Assembly: GCF_024158025.1 (NCBI RefSeq)
Contig: NZ_JAMZEL010000004.1
Span: forward strand, 248,001-312,000
Length of the DNA: 64,000 nt
Source: Runella salmonicolor
GTDB taxonomy: Bacteria > Bacteroidota > Bacteroidia > Cytophagales > Spirosomataceae
Direction of reading: 5' to 3'
Program-made: the position numbers and the translations under genes
Notes under the pieces: generated by a model
Databases searched by the model: none
What the model was told of the DNA's origin: nothing
Seen by the model: the letters and a program-made list of their open reading frames with translations, nothing else
In this document: in pieces, positions 8,950 to 17,711 of the stretch
Layout: each line of letters begins with the position of its first letter
How positions within the stretch are numbered: position 1 is the first letter of the stretch

Positions 8950-11900
8950 TTAGTGTTTTACGATGGCATTAATGATGCGCGTTGGTGTACCCTCCACTTC
9001 AATTATAGCAAAAAACGTACCGCTTTGTAGCATTTTGAGGTTAAATTGTGTACTAAATTTTTTTTCATCCCCGTCCATCTGTTTTTTCAGTATCAAACGC
9101 CCCTGTAAATCATACAAAGAAGCCATTATTTTTTGCAAAATGGGGGTGGGTGAAGTATATTCTAAAATGACAAAATCTTCGGCTGGATTGGGATATAATT
9201 TATATACCTCCGCAATCGGAGAAACGGGTTCCACGGCCGTGATTGTAATCCGTACTTCGTCTGAAATCAATTCGCCACATCCATTTACGTTGCCTCTCAC
9301 CGAGTAGCCGCCCGTTTGTGTTGGCATGTATGTTTTGGCGGTAGCGCCCGCAATCGGCAGCCCGTTAAGCAACCATTGGTTGCCCGTACTTGCGCTGGAT
9401 GTAAGCTCGATACCGTTGGTCGTAATGGTGGGTTTTTCGGCTTTTTTGGTCGTGATGGTTACGGGCGACGACACCGAAGGCAGACAGTTGTTGACCGAGG
9501 TGCTCACGGTATACACGCCTGAATTGCCCGCCGAAAAAGTAGCATTGGTGGCTCCGCTGACGGGCTGATTATTGAAAAACCACTGATACGCGCCGCCGTT
9601 TGCGGGGGCGGTAAGATCAATGACCGTGCCTTCGCAAATGGTGGTACTTCCCGTAACCGAAATGGTCGGGTTAGTGCTACTGGAGGACTGAGCCACAACG
9701 GGAATCCTGCCACTTGAACAACCCAACGATTTAACCTTCAAATCATAAAAATAGTAATAGGCGTTGGTGAGGGTATCGATACCGCCGTTTTGGGCAAACA
9801 ATGCCCCTTTCAACGTGATAATATTGGGAATGCTGAACGGAAAGCCCGATACGCCCGCATTGCTTCGGAATATGGTGGCCCCGTTTTCGTACTCAATCGT
9901 AATTTTATAATCTCCAGCGGCGGGAATGGCCAAATTAAGTGGGTATACCTTGCCCGGGTCGTTGGGGTCGTCGGAGATTTGGCCCGTCGGGGCACCTTGA
10001 TTGGGGGCATTAGGGTTTCGGCTGGCGGTCACGTCAATCGTGGTGGTAGAAATAAATTTATCATCTAAACCGTACACGGTAAACGTCAATCGACCAGCTG
10101 AGGAGGTGTAGAGCCGAGCGCTTTCTAACAAAACGGGTACTTCGGTGCGGATGAACGGCGCTGGGCCAAAATTTCCAGAATAGGTTCCTCCCGTAAAAGC
10201 GGATTTTGTGGCGGGGCCTAATGTGCCGCTGAAATCGTTGAGGGCTACGTAAAATGTCCCACCGGGCAAACGCACACTGCTACTCGTTGAATTGCCGACG
10301 GCAATAAATTGAGAAGAAGAAGGGCTATCATACCAAAAAGCGGTTCCGTTGCCTTTGGCGATGAGCGATAGCGGGTCGGTACCGCAGTAAGTTGCAGTGG
10401 CCGCAGTAATCGTGGTTAGACCAGCCACTGCTCGTGTCTGAATTAAGGTATTGTTTAGCGAATCCTGATCGTCGGGCAGGAGTATTTTGACCGTAAATAG
10501 ATAGTTAGTTGCGGGTTTTAATTCACTCAAAAAGGGTGCGGTCAACGAAAATGTAGCTTCCGAAAAAGCCGCTAAAGCCTGCGTAAGGGTTGAGGTAATG
10601 GTTCCGAGTACGGCCCCTGATGGCTCGGATACCTGAACCGAAACGGGAATAGCCGTTAGAGCTTCCGAACCGTTGTTTTTAAGTCGAACTGTAACGCTGC
10701 TGAGTTGATTGCTGCAAAAATTGTTTTCAGGCGTGACCAATGCTGATAGGCTTACGTCGCGCGTGGGGCGCGTAAAACGCACTAAAAACTCCTGCGTTTC
10801 GCCCTTGGCGTATGTGCCGCAGGCTGTTACAGCGGCGGGATTGTTGGTTTCGGTTGTTACGATGCGTATGCGGGACAGGTTATTGAAGATTAACCCAGAC
10901 GGCGCTTTAAGTACGGTCGAAAAAACGCCGTTGCCCATGACCGCCGATGCAGCTACCGTTTCATTTTCATCGTCAAAATCTCCGTCTGAATTCCAGTCAA
11001 CAAATGCTTTTACCACTTTATTGAAATCCCCGCCGCAAGAGCCGACGCTTATTTCCAAAGGAATACTTTGCCCCGAAGAAATCGTGACCACTTGACTCAT
11101 AAAGTCACTGTACGTTTGACAGCCGTTATTGGCAAGCTGTGTAACATTTCCCAGTACCACTTTCGTGATTTTGGTGTCTGCGTTGGATGTAGCCCGGGAT
11201 TCACAATACGCCTTGCCACCGATGCCGCTGACAATCAGCGCATAAAGTTGGGTGTTGTTGGTCAACGTGCCTTTGTGCTTTATAGTAATGGTGTAGGTGC
11301 GCCCCGGAATCGCGTTGGGAATCAAGATTTGCTCCACATTATCCCGAATGTTATCCCCCCGTGTTGCGTTGTTGGCGGGTTGTTCGGGGTCTAGCACCCA
11401 GGGCAGCGATTCGGTCGTTCCGTCGGAAATACGGATGTCTAAGTCGTTCATTAACTTAGGGGTACGATTATTAAAATTGGCGGAGTTGACAGCAAAAACA
11501 GGGGCTTCTGGGTCGGTCCAGCAAATGGTGGCAATGAGCGGCCCTTTTCCCGAGGCCACCACCTGCGTTGTGTAGATTTCGTTGGGCAACAAGGTGCGCT
11601 CGGTGATTAAATGCGATTTATCTTTGTTGAGTAGCACTTCAGCGGCTTGCCGTTGGTCCAACAATCCCCAGCCGTATTGGTAATCGGGTCCAGGATTGCC
11701 AGCATCGTCGGCAGTATGCAACACAAGCCCTTTTAATGTGGCCGAACGCATAAACGTACCGTTTAGGCTATGGTATAATTCCTGCAACAAAAAAATAGAG
11801 CCAGATACATTGGGCGACGACATCGACGTGCCGTTGAGGGTTGTGTAGGCGTTATTGCCCGTGGAGGTGGTTGAGAAAACGCTCACGCCCACCCCCACAA

Positions 11901-12969
11901 TGTCGGGTTTGATGCGCCCGTCGTCGGTAGGTCCCCAGCTGCTAAAACTTGAAATGCGCGGGTCAGAAATTTGATTATATCCATTATTCAACACGCTGAT
12001 GGCCCCCACCGTGAGGCTGTTTTTGGCGGTTCCGTAAGTCGAAATTAAATCATATCCCGTTTGGGCGGCGCGGGGAGTGGTGCTTTTACGGTTGCTACTG
12101 CCAAAAAAATAGGCAGTTCCTGCGGGCGGGCCAGTAGTGCCCCGGTCGTTGCCCGCCGAATTGACGATGAGATAATAAGGAGCATTATAAGCAATGCGGT
12201 CCCATTCGCGGGTGCGTGAATCGTAAAAACCGAATTTGTAGTCTTGAAGATTGTTTACGGTTGAATCCCCGTACCATTCCCATTTAAGGTTGTTGTCGGT
12301 GCCAGGCCGCTCGGTATTCAACCGCCAGCCCGACAGGGTGCCGTACGAATGGTTTGAAACGAGTAAGTTGGCGGCCGCATTGGCCATTTCGGGGGTGTCG
12401 TTGTTGAAGTCATGGGCCAGTAGGGTTGCCGCGTTGGCCATCCCACGCGCCCGGGGATTAATGCCCGTGGCAATCATGGTGCCGCTTACGTGAGTGGCGT
12501 GGCTGCTTACGCTGGTTGCATTGTCTACCTGCGTGATGCGTCCGGTCAATTCGCTGTGGGTTTTCAAAACTGCACCGCCGTCCCAAATCCCCAATCGGTC
12601 TTTCATCACGCTGCTACCGCCTGTAAGGTTCAGGCCCAATCCGCCGCCATCGTAGAGCGCGTTGGTACGGGTCGTGATTGCGGCTCCTCGGTTGGTTGTT
12701 GTGATGTTATAGAGCGGTTGCCCAGTTTCGCTCACTCCGCTCAAAATCACTACGCTGCCGTCGGAGAAATCTTGCCGCAAAGGCCAATTGTTCTGCCGAG
12801 CCAAGGATTTTAGTTGGGAGTTTAGGGTAAGGTACTGATTTTCAATGAGTTTTTGAGATTCTTGGATTTTTTGCAGTTGCTCACCTGAATACAATGGTTT
12901 AAGTTGCGCGTAGCTAGTCAACGAAAAAAAGGATAGCCCCAGGAGAATGAATCGTAAACGGTAGTGCAT
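8950..12969 (-). CDS. Large secreted S8 peptidase with GEVED-like, CARDB-like and Ig-like domains and T9SS sorting domain
   Basis: A 1339-residue exoprotease. Signal peptide about 1-21; S8 catalytic domain with Asp130 (IWDGG), His157 (SHATHVSGT), the SAGN oxyanion loop and Ser382 in LNGTSMSSPNVSG. This is followed by a beta domain (to about 590), a GEVED-type module (FVDWNSDGDFDDENETV, about residue 650), a CARDB/adhesion-like segment (VRLKNNGSEALTAIPV), an Ig-like module (YQWFFNNQPVSGA) and a T9SS sorting domain (KLYPNPAEDFVILEY). All triad residues are present. It appears to be the first gene of a minus-strand run S8-S8-deoC-yheT-mobA with gaps of 24, 12, 38 and -4 bases. Confidence 0.9.
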   Translation of the reverse strand: MHYRLRFILLGLSFFSLTSYAQLKPLYSGEQLQKIQESQKLIENQYLTLNSQLKSLARQNNWPLRQDFSDGSVVILSGVSETGQPLYNITTTNRGAAITTRTNALYDGGGLGLNLTGGSSVMKDRLGIWDGGAVLKTHSELTGRITQVDNATSVSSHATHVSGTMIATGINPRARGMANAATLLAHDFNNDTPEMANAAANLLVSNHSYGTLSGWRLNTERPGTDNNLKWEWYGDSTVNNLQDYKFGFYDSRTREWDRIAYNAPYYLIVNSAGNDRGTTGPPAGTAYFFGSSNRKSTTPRAAQTGYDLISTYGTAKNSLTVGAISVLNNGYNQISDPRISSFSSWGPTDDGRIKPDIVGVGVSVFSTTSTGNNAYTTLNGTSMSSPNVSGSIFLLQELYHSLNGTFMRSATLKGLVLHTADDAGNPGPDYQYGWGLLDQRQAAEVLLNKDKSHLITERTLLPNEIYTTQVVASGKGPLIATICWTDPEAPVFAVNSANFNNRTPKLMNDLDIRISDGTTESLPWVLDPEQPANNATRGDNIRDNVEQILIPNAIPGRTYTITIKHKGTLTNNTQLYALIVSGIGGKAYCESRATSNADTKITKVVLGNVTQLANNGCQTYSDFMSQVVTISSGQSIPLEISVGSCGGDFNKVVKAFVDWNSDGDFDDENETVAASAVMGNGVFSTVLKAPSGLIFNNLSRIRIVTTETNNPAAVTACGTYAKGETQEFLVRFTRPTRDVSLSALVTPENNFCSNQLSSVTVRLKNNGSEALTAIPVSVQVSEPSGAVLGTITSTLTQALAAFSEATFSLTAPFLSELKPATNYLFTVKILLPDDQDSLNNTLIQTRAVAGLTTITAATATYCGTDPLSLIAKGNGTAFWYDSPSSSQFIAVGNSTSSSVRLPGGTFYVALNDFSGTLGPATKSAFTGGTYSGNFGPAPFIRTEVPVLLESARLYTSSAGRLTFTVYGLDDKFISTTTIDVTASRNPNAPNQGAPTGQISDDPNDPGKVYPLNLAIPAAGDYKITIEYENGATIFRSNAGVSGFPFSIPNIITLKGALFAQNGGIDTLTNAYYYFYDLKVKSLGCSSGRIPVVAQSSSSTNPTISVTGSTTICEGTVIDLTAPANGGAYQWFFNNQPVSGATNATFSAGNSGVYTVSTSVNNCLPSVSSPVTITTKKAEKPTITTNGIELTSSASTGNQWLLNGLPIAGATAKTYMPTQTGGYSVRGNVNGCGELISDEVRITITAVEPVSPIAEVYKLYPNPAEDFVILEYTSPTPILQKIMASLYDLQGRLILKKQMDGDEKKFSTQFNLKMLQSGTFFAIIEVEGTPTRIINAIVKH

Positions 12970-13161
12970 AAGAAGGGTATAAGGGTATTTCTTGTATAAA
13001 CGAAAAACAGTGGGGTGAAGTTATAAGGGAAATGCAACTTTCCAAAGTACGCTGTTTTGGGTGTCTAAAAGGATGTAAAATGCTGATTTGAGTGATTTTA
13101 ATCTTGTTTTAAGCAAATACGACTCGGAGAGGCAGAATGTTGCACACCCGCAAAATACACC

Positions 13162-13202
13162 AAAAAAAACAGCGGCCTTCGCATTTGTCGAAAACCGCTG
13201 TT
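13162..13202 (-). terminator. Terminator-like hairpin, minus strand
   Basis: Perfect 8-bp stem AACAGCGG/CCGCTGTT, followed on the minus strand by a run of eight T. No confident minus-strand gene ends just upstream of it. It may mark a lost gene, a small RNA or a short unrecognised ORF. Confidence 0.5.
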
Positions 13203-13713
13203 GACAAATAGAATCAAAAACAACTTCATCGGCTCACCTTCTCTAGTTGCTGAAAAACGAAGCGCTAGTCAGCTTCAATGGCTTATGCACGTTGAGGTTT
13301 AAGTAGAGGAAAGTTTTTTCTGGACAAAAAAGAGATGTATGCGATGAATAAAACCTGGAGTATGCCATTGGAGGTTTCGGTGATTTGTGCTGAATAATGA
13401 ACCGTGAAAAGCAAGGTTTTATCGGCTGATTTTTTCCGCTTCATTTGAAAGAGGTATGCGGTTGTTTTTGCTTCCACTTCCAATTACCTCAGTAGACAGA
13501 AGGAAAAGAATAGGGTGTTTCACTGCCGTTGATCATCAGGGGTTTAAGTCGACAAGCGTAGCTATTTTTTTAGGTAAAAACAAAATTAACTTTTAAGCCT
13601 ATTGTGATTTGCCGAAATAGGCTTAAAATGAATAAATTACCCTTGAAATTTCGAAAAAATGCCAAAATCATAATCCCCTATTTTGGGTGAACTAAACAAA
13701 GGATGTTCCAACC

Positions 13714-13721
13714 TACTTTTG
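13714..13721 (+). promoter_or_regulatory. Putative Bacteroidota -7 element for sensor kinase gene
   Basis: TACTTTTG matches TAnnTTTG. It lies 62 bases before the ATG at 13784 and inside the longer open frame that begins at 13703, which argues for the internal start. Confidence 0.5.
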
Positions 13722-13739
13722 TAAAATATAACTCGTATA

Positions 13740-13777
13740 CCCCTTCTCCTTGTTTAAGAAGAGGGGCCGAGGTGAGG
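13740..13777. repeat. Degenerate hairpin repeat (CCCTTCTCC...GAAGAGGGGCC)
   Basis: An imperfect inverted repeat, CCCCTTCTCC then TTGTTTA then AGAAGAGGGGCC, followed by GAGGTGAGG. It resembles the short palindromic CCCCTCTCC/GGAGAGGGG elements scattered between genes in many Bacteroidota. It lies in the leader of the kinase gene. Confidence 0.4.
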
Positions 13778-13783
13778 TTAACA

Positions 13784-16700
13784 ATGAAAAAATACCTGTT
13801 ACTGCTTTCTATCTGCATCTCTAATGTCGTTTGGGCCAACAACGTGATTCCTTCCGATTACTGGGATCACCTTGCCCTCAACGAAGGCCTGAGCCAAAAC
13901 GAAGTGCGTAGCATCGTGCAGGACCACCGAGGGTTGATGTGGATGGGCACGCAAGACGGCCTCAATTGTTATGACGGACAGACCATCAAAAAATACCGCC
14001 ACAATCCGTTTGACTCTACTACGCTCTCGTACGATGACATTACGTTTTTGTACGAAGATGCGCGGCATCATCTCTGGGTGGGAACCACCAAAGGGCTGAA
14101 TCGGCGGTTGTTTCGCCACAATACTTTCCAACATTTTCCGCAAATCCAAGGCATGGTTACGAGCATTGTGGAAGATAAAAACCATACGATTTGGGTCGGA
14201 ACGTCGTCAGGTTTATGGTGCTTGCGGCCACAAGGAGATGAATTTCAGCATTTTTTGTACCGTCATTCGGCAGACGATGCTTATTCGCTTTCGCACGATT
14301 TTGTGGGGAGTATGACCCTTGACGCCGATGGGAATTTATGGATAGGAACGGCCAAAGGCCTCAATAAACTATTGATTGGTAATAGCATACGCTTCGAAAA
14401 TAGTCGTAATCGCTCCTTGCCGCTTTATGACGCTGACCAACCTCCTACGCACGTCTGGAGTGGGCGTGGCAAGGGGTTGTGGGTGAGTGTTCAGGGGCGG
14501 TTTGGGTTGGTCAATCCCCAAACGGGTTCATGGGAAGACCTGACGGCAGCCTTGCCCGCCCAAGCCCAAATTTCGACCGTTTGGACCGACCGGCTCGGGG
14601 TAGTGTGGATAGGAACGCAGGGAAACGGTATTTTTCGTTATCGTTTTGACGCAACCGCGCGGCAACTGGTACGTCTGGGGAGTTTTCAGGAAGATTTATT
14701 GGCCAAAAATGGTCTCAGAAGTAGTCATATTACGTGTATTTATGAAGGGCGAGAAGCATCCGAAGATGTGGTTTGGGTAGGTACACGCGAGGCGGGAGTA
14801 CAGTTGTATTCACGTTCAAAAAATACATTTCAGCATTGGGAACGGCTATTTAGTAAAGAAAATGCCGCTGGAAAAAGTTACTTCGGCATCGGCACCGATC
14901 GACAAGGATTTTTGTGGACGGGGACTTTTGCCCATTTGTACCGAATTGACCGTCAGTCTCAGGCCATTAAAAAATACGCATTACCCAATGATGCCTTGGT
15001 CGAAACCATTACTGAAGATGTGCAAGGTACGTTGTGGATAGGTGGCAATGCGGGATTGCTTCGGTATGACCGCTCTCGTGATCGTTTTGTTCCGTTTGTG
15101 CTGCCCGCGTTCGACAATAAAAAACCTTGGGTCTTGCGGATTTACGAAGACAAACAACAAAAAATGTGGGTAGGCACTCAGTCTTATTTGGCCAAATTCA
15201 CTCCGACTGGCTCGCCCGAAATCATTCGGGAACTACCCGCTGCCCAAAATACTAAAATTGAACTGCGTAACGTCGGGGCGATTCAGATGGACACCAAAGG
15301 AACGCTCTGGATTGGGATGCGAAACGGATTGGTGCAATGGCCCGCCAACGGAGGGGGTGTCCAATTATTTCAAAATAAGCCTAGTGACCCTAAGTCGTTG
15401 ATAAACAATACTGTATTGGACGTTCATGTCGATGCTAAACAGCGCGTGTGGGTGTGTACCACCAAAGGACTTAGTCGAGTGATTGAAGAAAATGGAAAGG
15501 TGACTTTTGAGCATTTTACCGAAAAAGAAGGCCTTTTAAATGCCTTCGTGTACGGGGCTTTGAGTGACTCAAAAGGGAAAATATGGCTCACCACCAACGG
15601 TGGTTTGGTTTGTTTTGACCCCGACAAACGTACTTTTCGCAATTATACCGCCCAAGATGGACTCGGCGGTGGCGAATTTAACTCTGGGGGTTTTCATCAA
15701 AGCGCCGATGGAGAGTTGTTTTTTGGTGGCAACGGTATGTTGCTGAGTTGTCGTCCCACCGAATTAGTGCCCAATCGGCACTTGCCCAAAGTCGCGGTTA
15801 CGTCCTTCAAAAAGTTTGAAAAGGAATGGGACATTGACAGTCTGCTGGCGTTGAAAGAGCCTATCACCCTAAAATACGACGAGAATTTTTTTTCGTTTGA
15901 ATTGGCGGCGTTAGATTATACCAACCCCACCCAGAATCAATTTGCGTATCAGTTGGAAGGATTTGACAAAGAATGGGTTATGGCGGGTACACGTCGCTAT
16001 TTGACGTTTACAAATTTGAGCCCTGGTCAGTATACGCTGCGCGTCAAAGCCGCCAACAACGAAGGGCTGTGGAATGATAAAGAAATCCTAAGCATTCCGC
16101 TGTATATCCAACCTCCTTTTTGGCAAACGTGGTGGTTTTACGCCGTAGCTTTGTTGGTATTGGTTACGGTAGGTAAGCTGTTTTACGATTATCGAGTACG
16201 GGCTAAAGTTAAGTATCTGTTTGATTTGGAGCGGGTTAAGCTGGAGGAGAACGAGCGCGTACGTAAACTTGCGGCCCAAGACTTGCACGATGAATTCGGT
16301 AATACGCTGACGCGGATTTCGTTGTTAACGGAGATGATTAAAACCCGTCTCAATGGTCAGGCCAAGGGTGAAATCGGGACGTTGCTCACCAAAATCGGCG
16401 ACAATTCCAACCGCATGTATCAGGGAACGAAAGATTTTATTTGGGCCATCAATCCCGAACACGATAATTTCTACGAGATTGCCATTCGCCTCAAAGATTT
16501 TGGCGACGATGCATTTGATAAAACGGGGATTCGGTTTTCGGTCAATGGCCTCAACGATGAGCTGCACGCGGTGACGCTCTACATGGGCGAAAGCCGGCAC
16601 TTAGTGTTGCTGTTCAAAGAAGCCATCAGCAACACCCTCAAACATGCCCAAGCCACGGATGTTTCGTTTACTTTTGGCGTTGAAAACGGCGAAATGAGCA

Positions 16701-16906
16701 TCAAATGGGAAGATAATGGCAAGGGCTTTTATGCTGACCAAACCCGGCAGGGTAACGGACTGACCAATATCCAGACCCGCGCTGAAAAAATAGGCGGTAG
16801 CGCCATCATCCGAACACTGGAAGGCAAAGGAACTTGTATAGAATTTCGAAAAAAAGTAGGGGCTGGAGTACAATTTAGCCCAAAAATTGACAAAACGGGG
16901 CGTTAG
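13784..16906 (+). CDS. Two-component sensor kinase with periplasmic Reg_prop beta-propellers and Y_Y_Y domain
   Basis: From the ATG at 13784 the protein has 1040 residues. A signal peptide (MKKYLLLLSICISNVVWAN) leads into about 13 Reg_prop repeats of the form (D/E)xxGxxWxGT, which fits two seven-bladed propellers. A Y_Y_Y domain follows (FAYQLEGFDKEWVMAG), then one membrane span near residue 800, a HisKA_3-type dimerisation helix with phospho-His835 in DLHDEFGNTL, and a HATPase domain (KEAISNTLKHA, WEDNGKGF, GNGLTNIQTRAEKIGG). The frame could begin at 13703, but that adds a non-signal leader overlapping a promoter element. It is followed after 22 bases by its likely partner regulator. The ligand is unknown; relatives sense polysaccharides or redox changes. 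Confidence 0.88.
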   Translation: MKKYLLLLSICISNVVWANNVIPSDYWDHLALNEGLSQNEVRSIVQDHRGLMWMGTQDGLNCYDGQTIKKYRHNPFDSTTLSYDDITFLYEDARHHLWVGTTKGLNRRLFRHNTFQHFPQIQGMVTSIVEDKNHTIWVGTSSGLWCLRPQGDEFQHFLYRHSADDAYSLSHDFVGSMTLDADGNLWIGTAKGLNKLLIGNSIRFENSRNRSLPLYDADQPPTHVWSGRGKGLWVSVQGRFGLVNPQTGSWEDLTAALPAQAQISTVWTDRLGVVWIGTQGNGIFRYRFDATARQLVRLGSFQEDLLAKNGLRSSHITCIYEGREASEDVVWVGTREAGVQLYSRSKNTFQHWERLFSKENAAGKSYFGIGTDRQGFLWTGTFAHLYRIDRQSQAIKKYALPNDALVETITEDVQGTLWIGGNAGLLRYDRSRDRFVPFVLPAFDNKKPWVLRIYEDKQQKMWVGTQSYLAKFTPTGSPEIIRELPAAQNTKIELRNVGAIQMDTKGTLWIGMRNGLVQWPANGGGVQLFQNKPSDPKSLINNTVLDVHVDAKQRVWVCTTKGLSRVIEENGKVTFEHFTEKEGLLNAFVYGALSDSKGKIWLTTNGGLVCFDPDKRTFRNYTAQDGLGGGEFNSGGFHQSADGELFFGGNGMLLSCRPTELVPNRHLPKVAVTSFKKFEKEWDIDSLLALKEPITLKYDENFFSFELAALDYTNPTQNQFAYQLEGFDKEWVMAGTRRYLTFTNLSPGQYTLRVKAANNEGLWNDKEILSIPLYIQPPFWQTWWFYAVALLVLVTVGKLFYDYRVRAKVKYLFDLERVKLEENERVRKLAAQDLHDEFGNTLTRISLLTEMIKTRLNGQAKGEIGTLLTKIGDNSNRMYQGTKDFIWAINPEHDNFYEIAIRLKDFGDDAFDKTGIRFSVNGLNDELHAVTLYMGESRHLVLLFKEAISNTLKHAQATDVSFTFGVENGEMSIKWEDNGKGFYADQTRQGNGLTNIQTRAEKIGGSAIIRTLEGKGTCIEFRKKVGAGVQFSPKIDKTGR

Positions 16907-16928
16907 CTCTGACTAAATTATTCCAAAA

Positions 16929-17549
16929 ATGCCAATCCGCCTCTCCCTCGTCGAAGACGACCACCTCATCCGCGAAGCATTTACCGATTTGCTGAACAAT
17001 ACCGAAGATTTTTTGGTCGTTAGCTCGTATTCTAATTGTGAAGAATACCTGCGCAACCTCACCACCGACCGCCCCGACGTGGTGCTTATGGACCTCGAAC
17101 TCCCACGCATGGGCGGTGTAGAAGGCATTGAGCGCACCAAAAAACTACGCCCTCAAACCCAACTCATTGTGGTGACAGTGTACGAAAACGATGAGTTGGT
17201 GTTCAAAGCGCTGTGCGCTGGTGCGGGCGGATACCTCACCAAAAACATGCCGCCCAGTCGTCTCATTGAGGCCATTCGTGAGATACGACAGGGCGGCGCG
17301 CCCATGAGTACCAATATTGCCCGCATGGTGGTGGCGTCGTTCCAGAAAAATCATCATTCTCCCCTTACCGCCCGCGAAACGGAGGTCTTGGAGCGTATTG
17401 CACAAGGAAAAAGTTACACCACCATTGCCGACGAATTGTTTGTGGATAAAGAAACCATTCGGACCCACATCAAAAACATCTACTGGAAGCTCGAAGTCCA
17501 CTCCAAAGCAGAAGCCATTGAAAAGGCAAGGAAGGAGCGGTTGATTTGA
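16929..17549 (+). CDS. NarL/FixJ-family response regulator
   Basis: A 206-residue cytoplasmic regulator: receiver domain with VEDD acidic pocket, phospho-Asp55 in LMDLELP, Thr83 and Lys105 (YLTKN), then a LuxR-type helix-turn-helix (LTARETEVLERIAQGKSYTTIADELFVDKETIRTHIKNIYWKL split across about 145-190). HisKA_3 kinases normally pair with NarL-type regulators, so the upstream kinase is almost certainly its donor. No target operator can be inferred; the flanking S8 peptidases and lipoprotein are candidate outputs only by proximity. Confidence 0.9.
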   Translation: MPIRLSLVEDDHLIREAFTDLLNNTEDFLVVSSYSNCEEYLRNLTTDRPDVVLMDLELPRMGGVEGIERTKKLRPQTQLIVVTVYENDELVFKALCAGAGGYLTKNMPPSRLIEAIREIRQGGAPMSTNIARMVVASFQKNHHSPLTARETEVLERIAQGKSYTTIADELFVDKETIRTHIKNIYWKLEVHSKAEAIEKARKERLI

Positions 17550-17558
17550 GCGATAACC

Positions 17559-17631
17559 TACCCGCCCGACGGATCATGTTTATCTGCCTGTTAACTTTAC
17601 CCGTCCGACGGTTCTAAACCGTCAGACGGGT
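17559..17631. repeat. REP-like palindrome (ACCCGTCCGACGGTT/AACCGTCAGACGGGT)
   Basis: A 15-base arm at 17599-17613 pairs with 17617-17631 around CTA, with a single C-A mismatch. A partial copy (TACCCGCCCGACGG) lies at 17559-17572. It sits between convergent genes and may stop transcription from both sides, but there is no T-run. The form is that of a repetitive extragenic palindrome. Confidence 0.55.
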
Positions 17632-17711
17632 AGGACATTGATTTGAATATCTACCGAATAAATTTATTGGAAATAATGTTGGGACAAGGAATAACGTTTT
17701 TTGCCCCAATC

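Larger units (their letters stand above)
12970..13783. other. 814-base intergenic region between divergent genes
   Basis: Separates the S8 peptidase start from the sensor-kinase start. It holds a minus-strand terminator-like hairpin (13162-13202), a plus-strand TAnnTTTG element (13714-13721) and a degenerate C/T-rich hairpin repeat (13740-13777). A 66-codon minus-strand frame with a TTG start (13283-13483) lies upstream of the hairpin, but I see no recognisable domain in it. Confidence 0.5.

Noticed and set aside
13336..13398. Short plus-strand peptide frame (about 20 codons, MYAMNKTWSMPLEV...) considered as a RiPP-like precursor
   Set aside because: No maturation enzyme, leader motif or transporter is nearby; a frame of this length arises easily by chance.
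13283..13483. 66-codon minus-strand frame upstream of a terminator-like hairpin
   Set aside because: It needs a TTG start, has no recognisable domain or signal, and its composition is that of non-coding AT-rich DNA. The hairpin alone is not enough.
13703..13783. N-terminal extension of the sensor kinase
   Set aside because: The extra 27 residues precede a clear signal peptide and contain a promoter element and a hairpin repeat, so it is unlikely to be translated.
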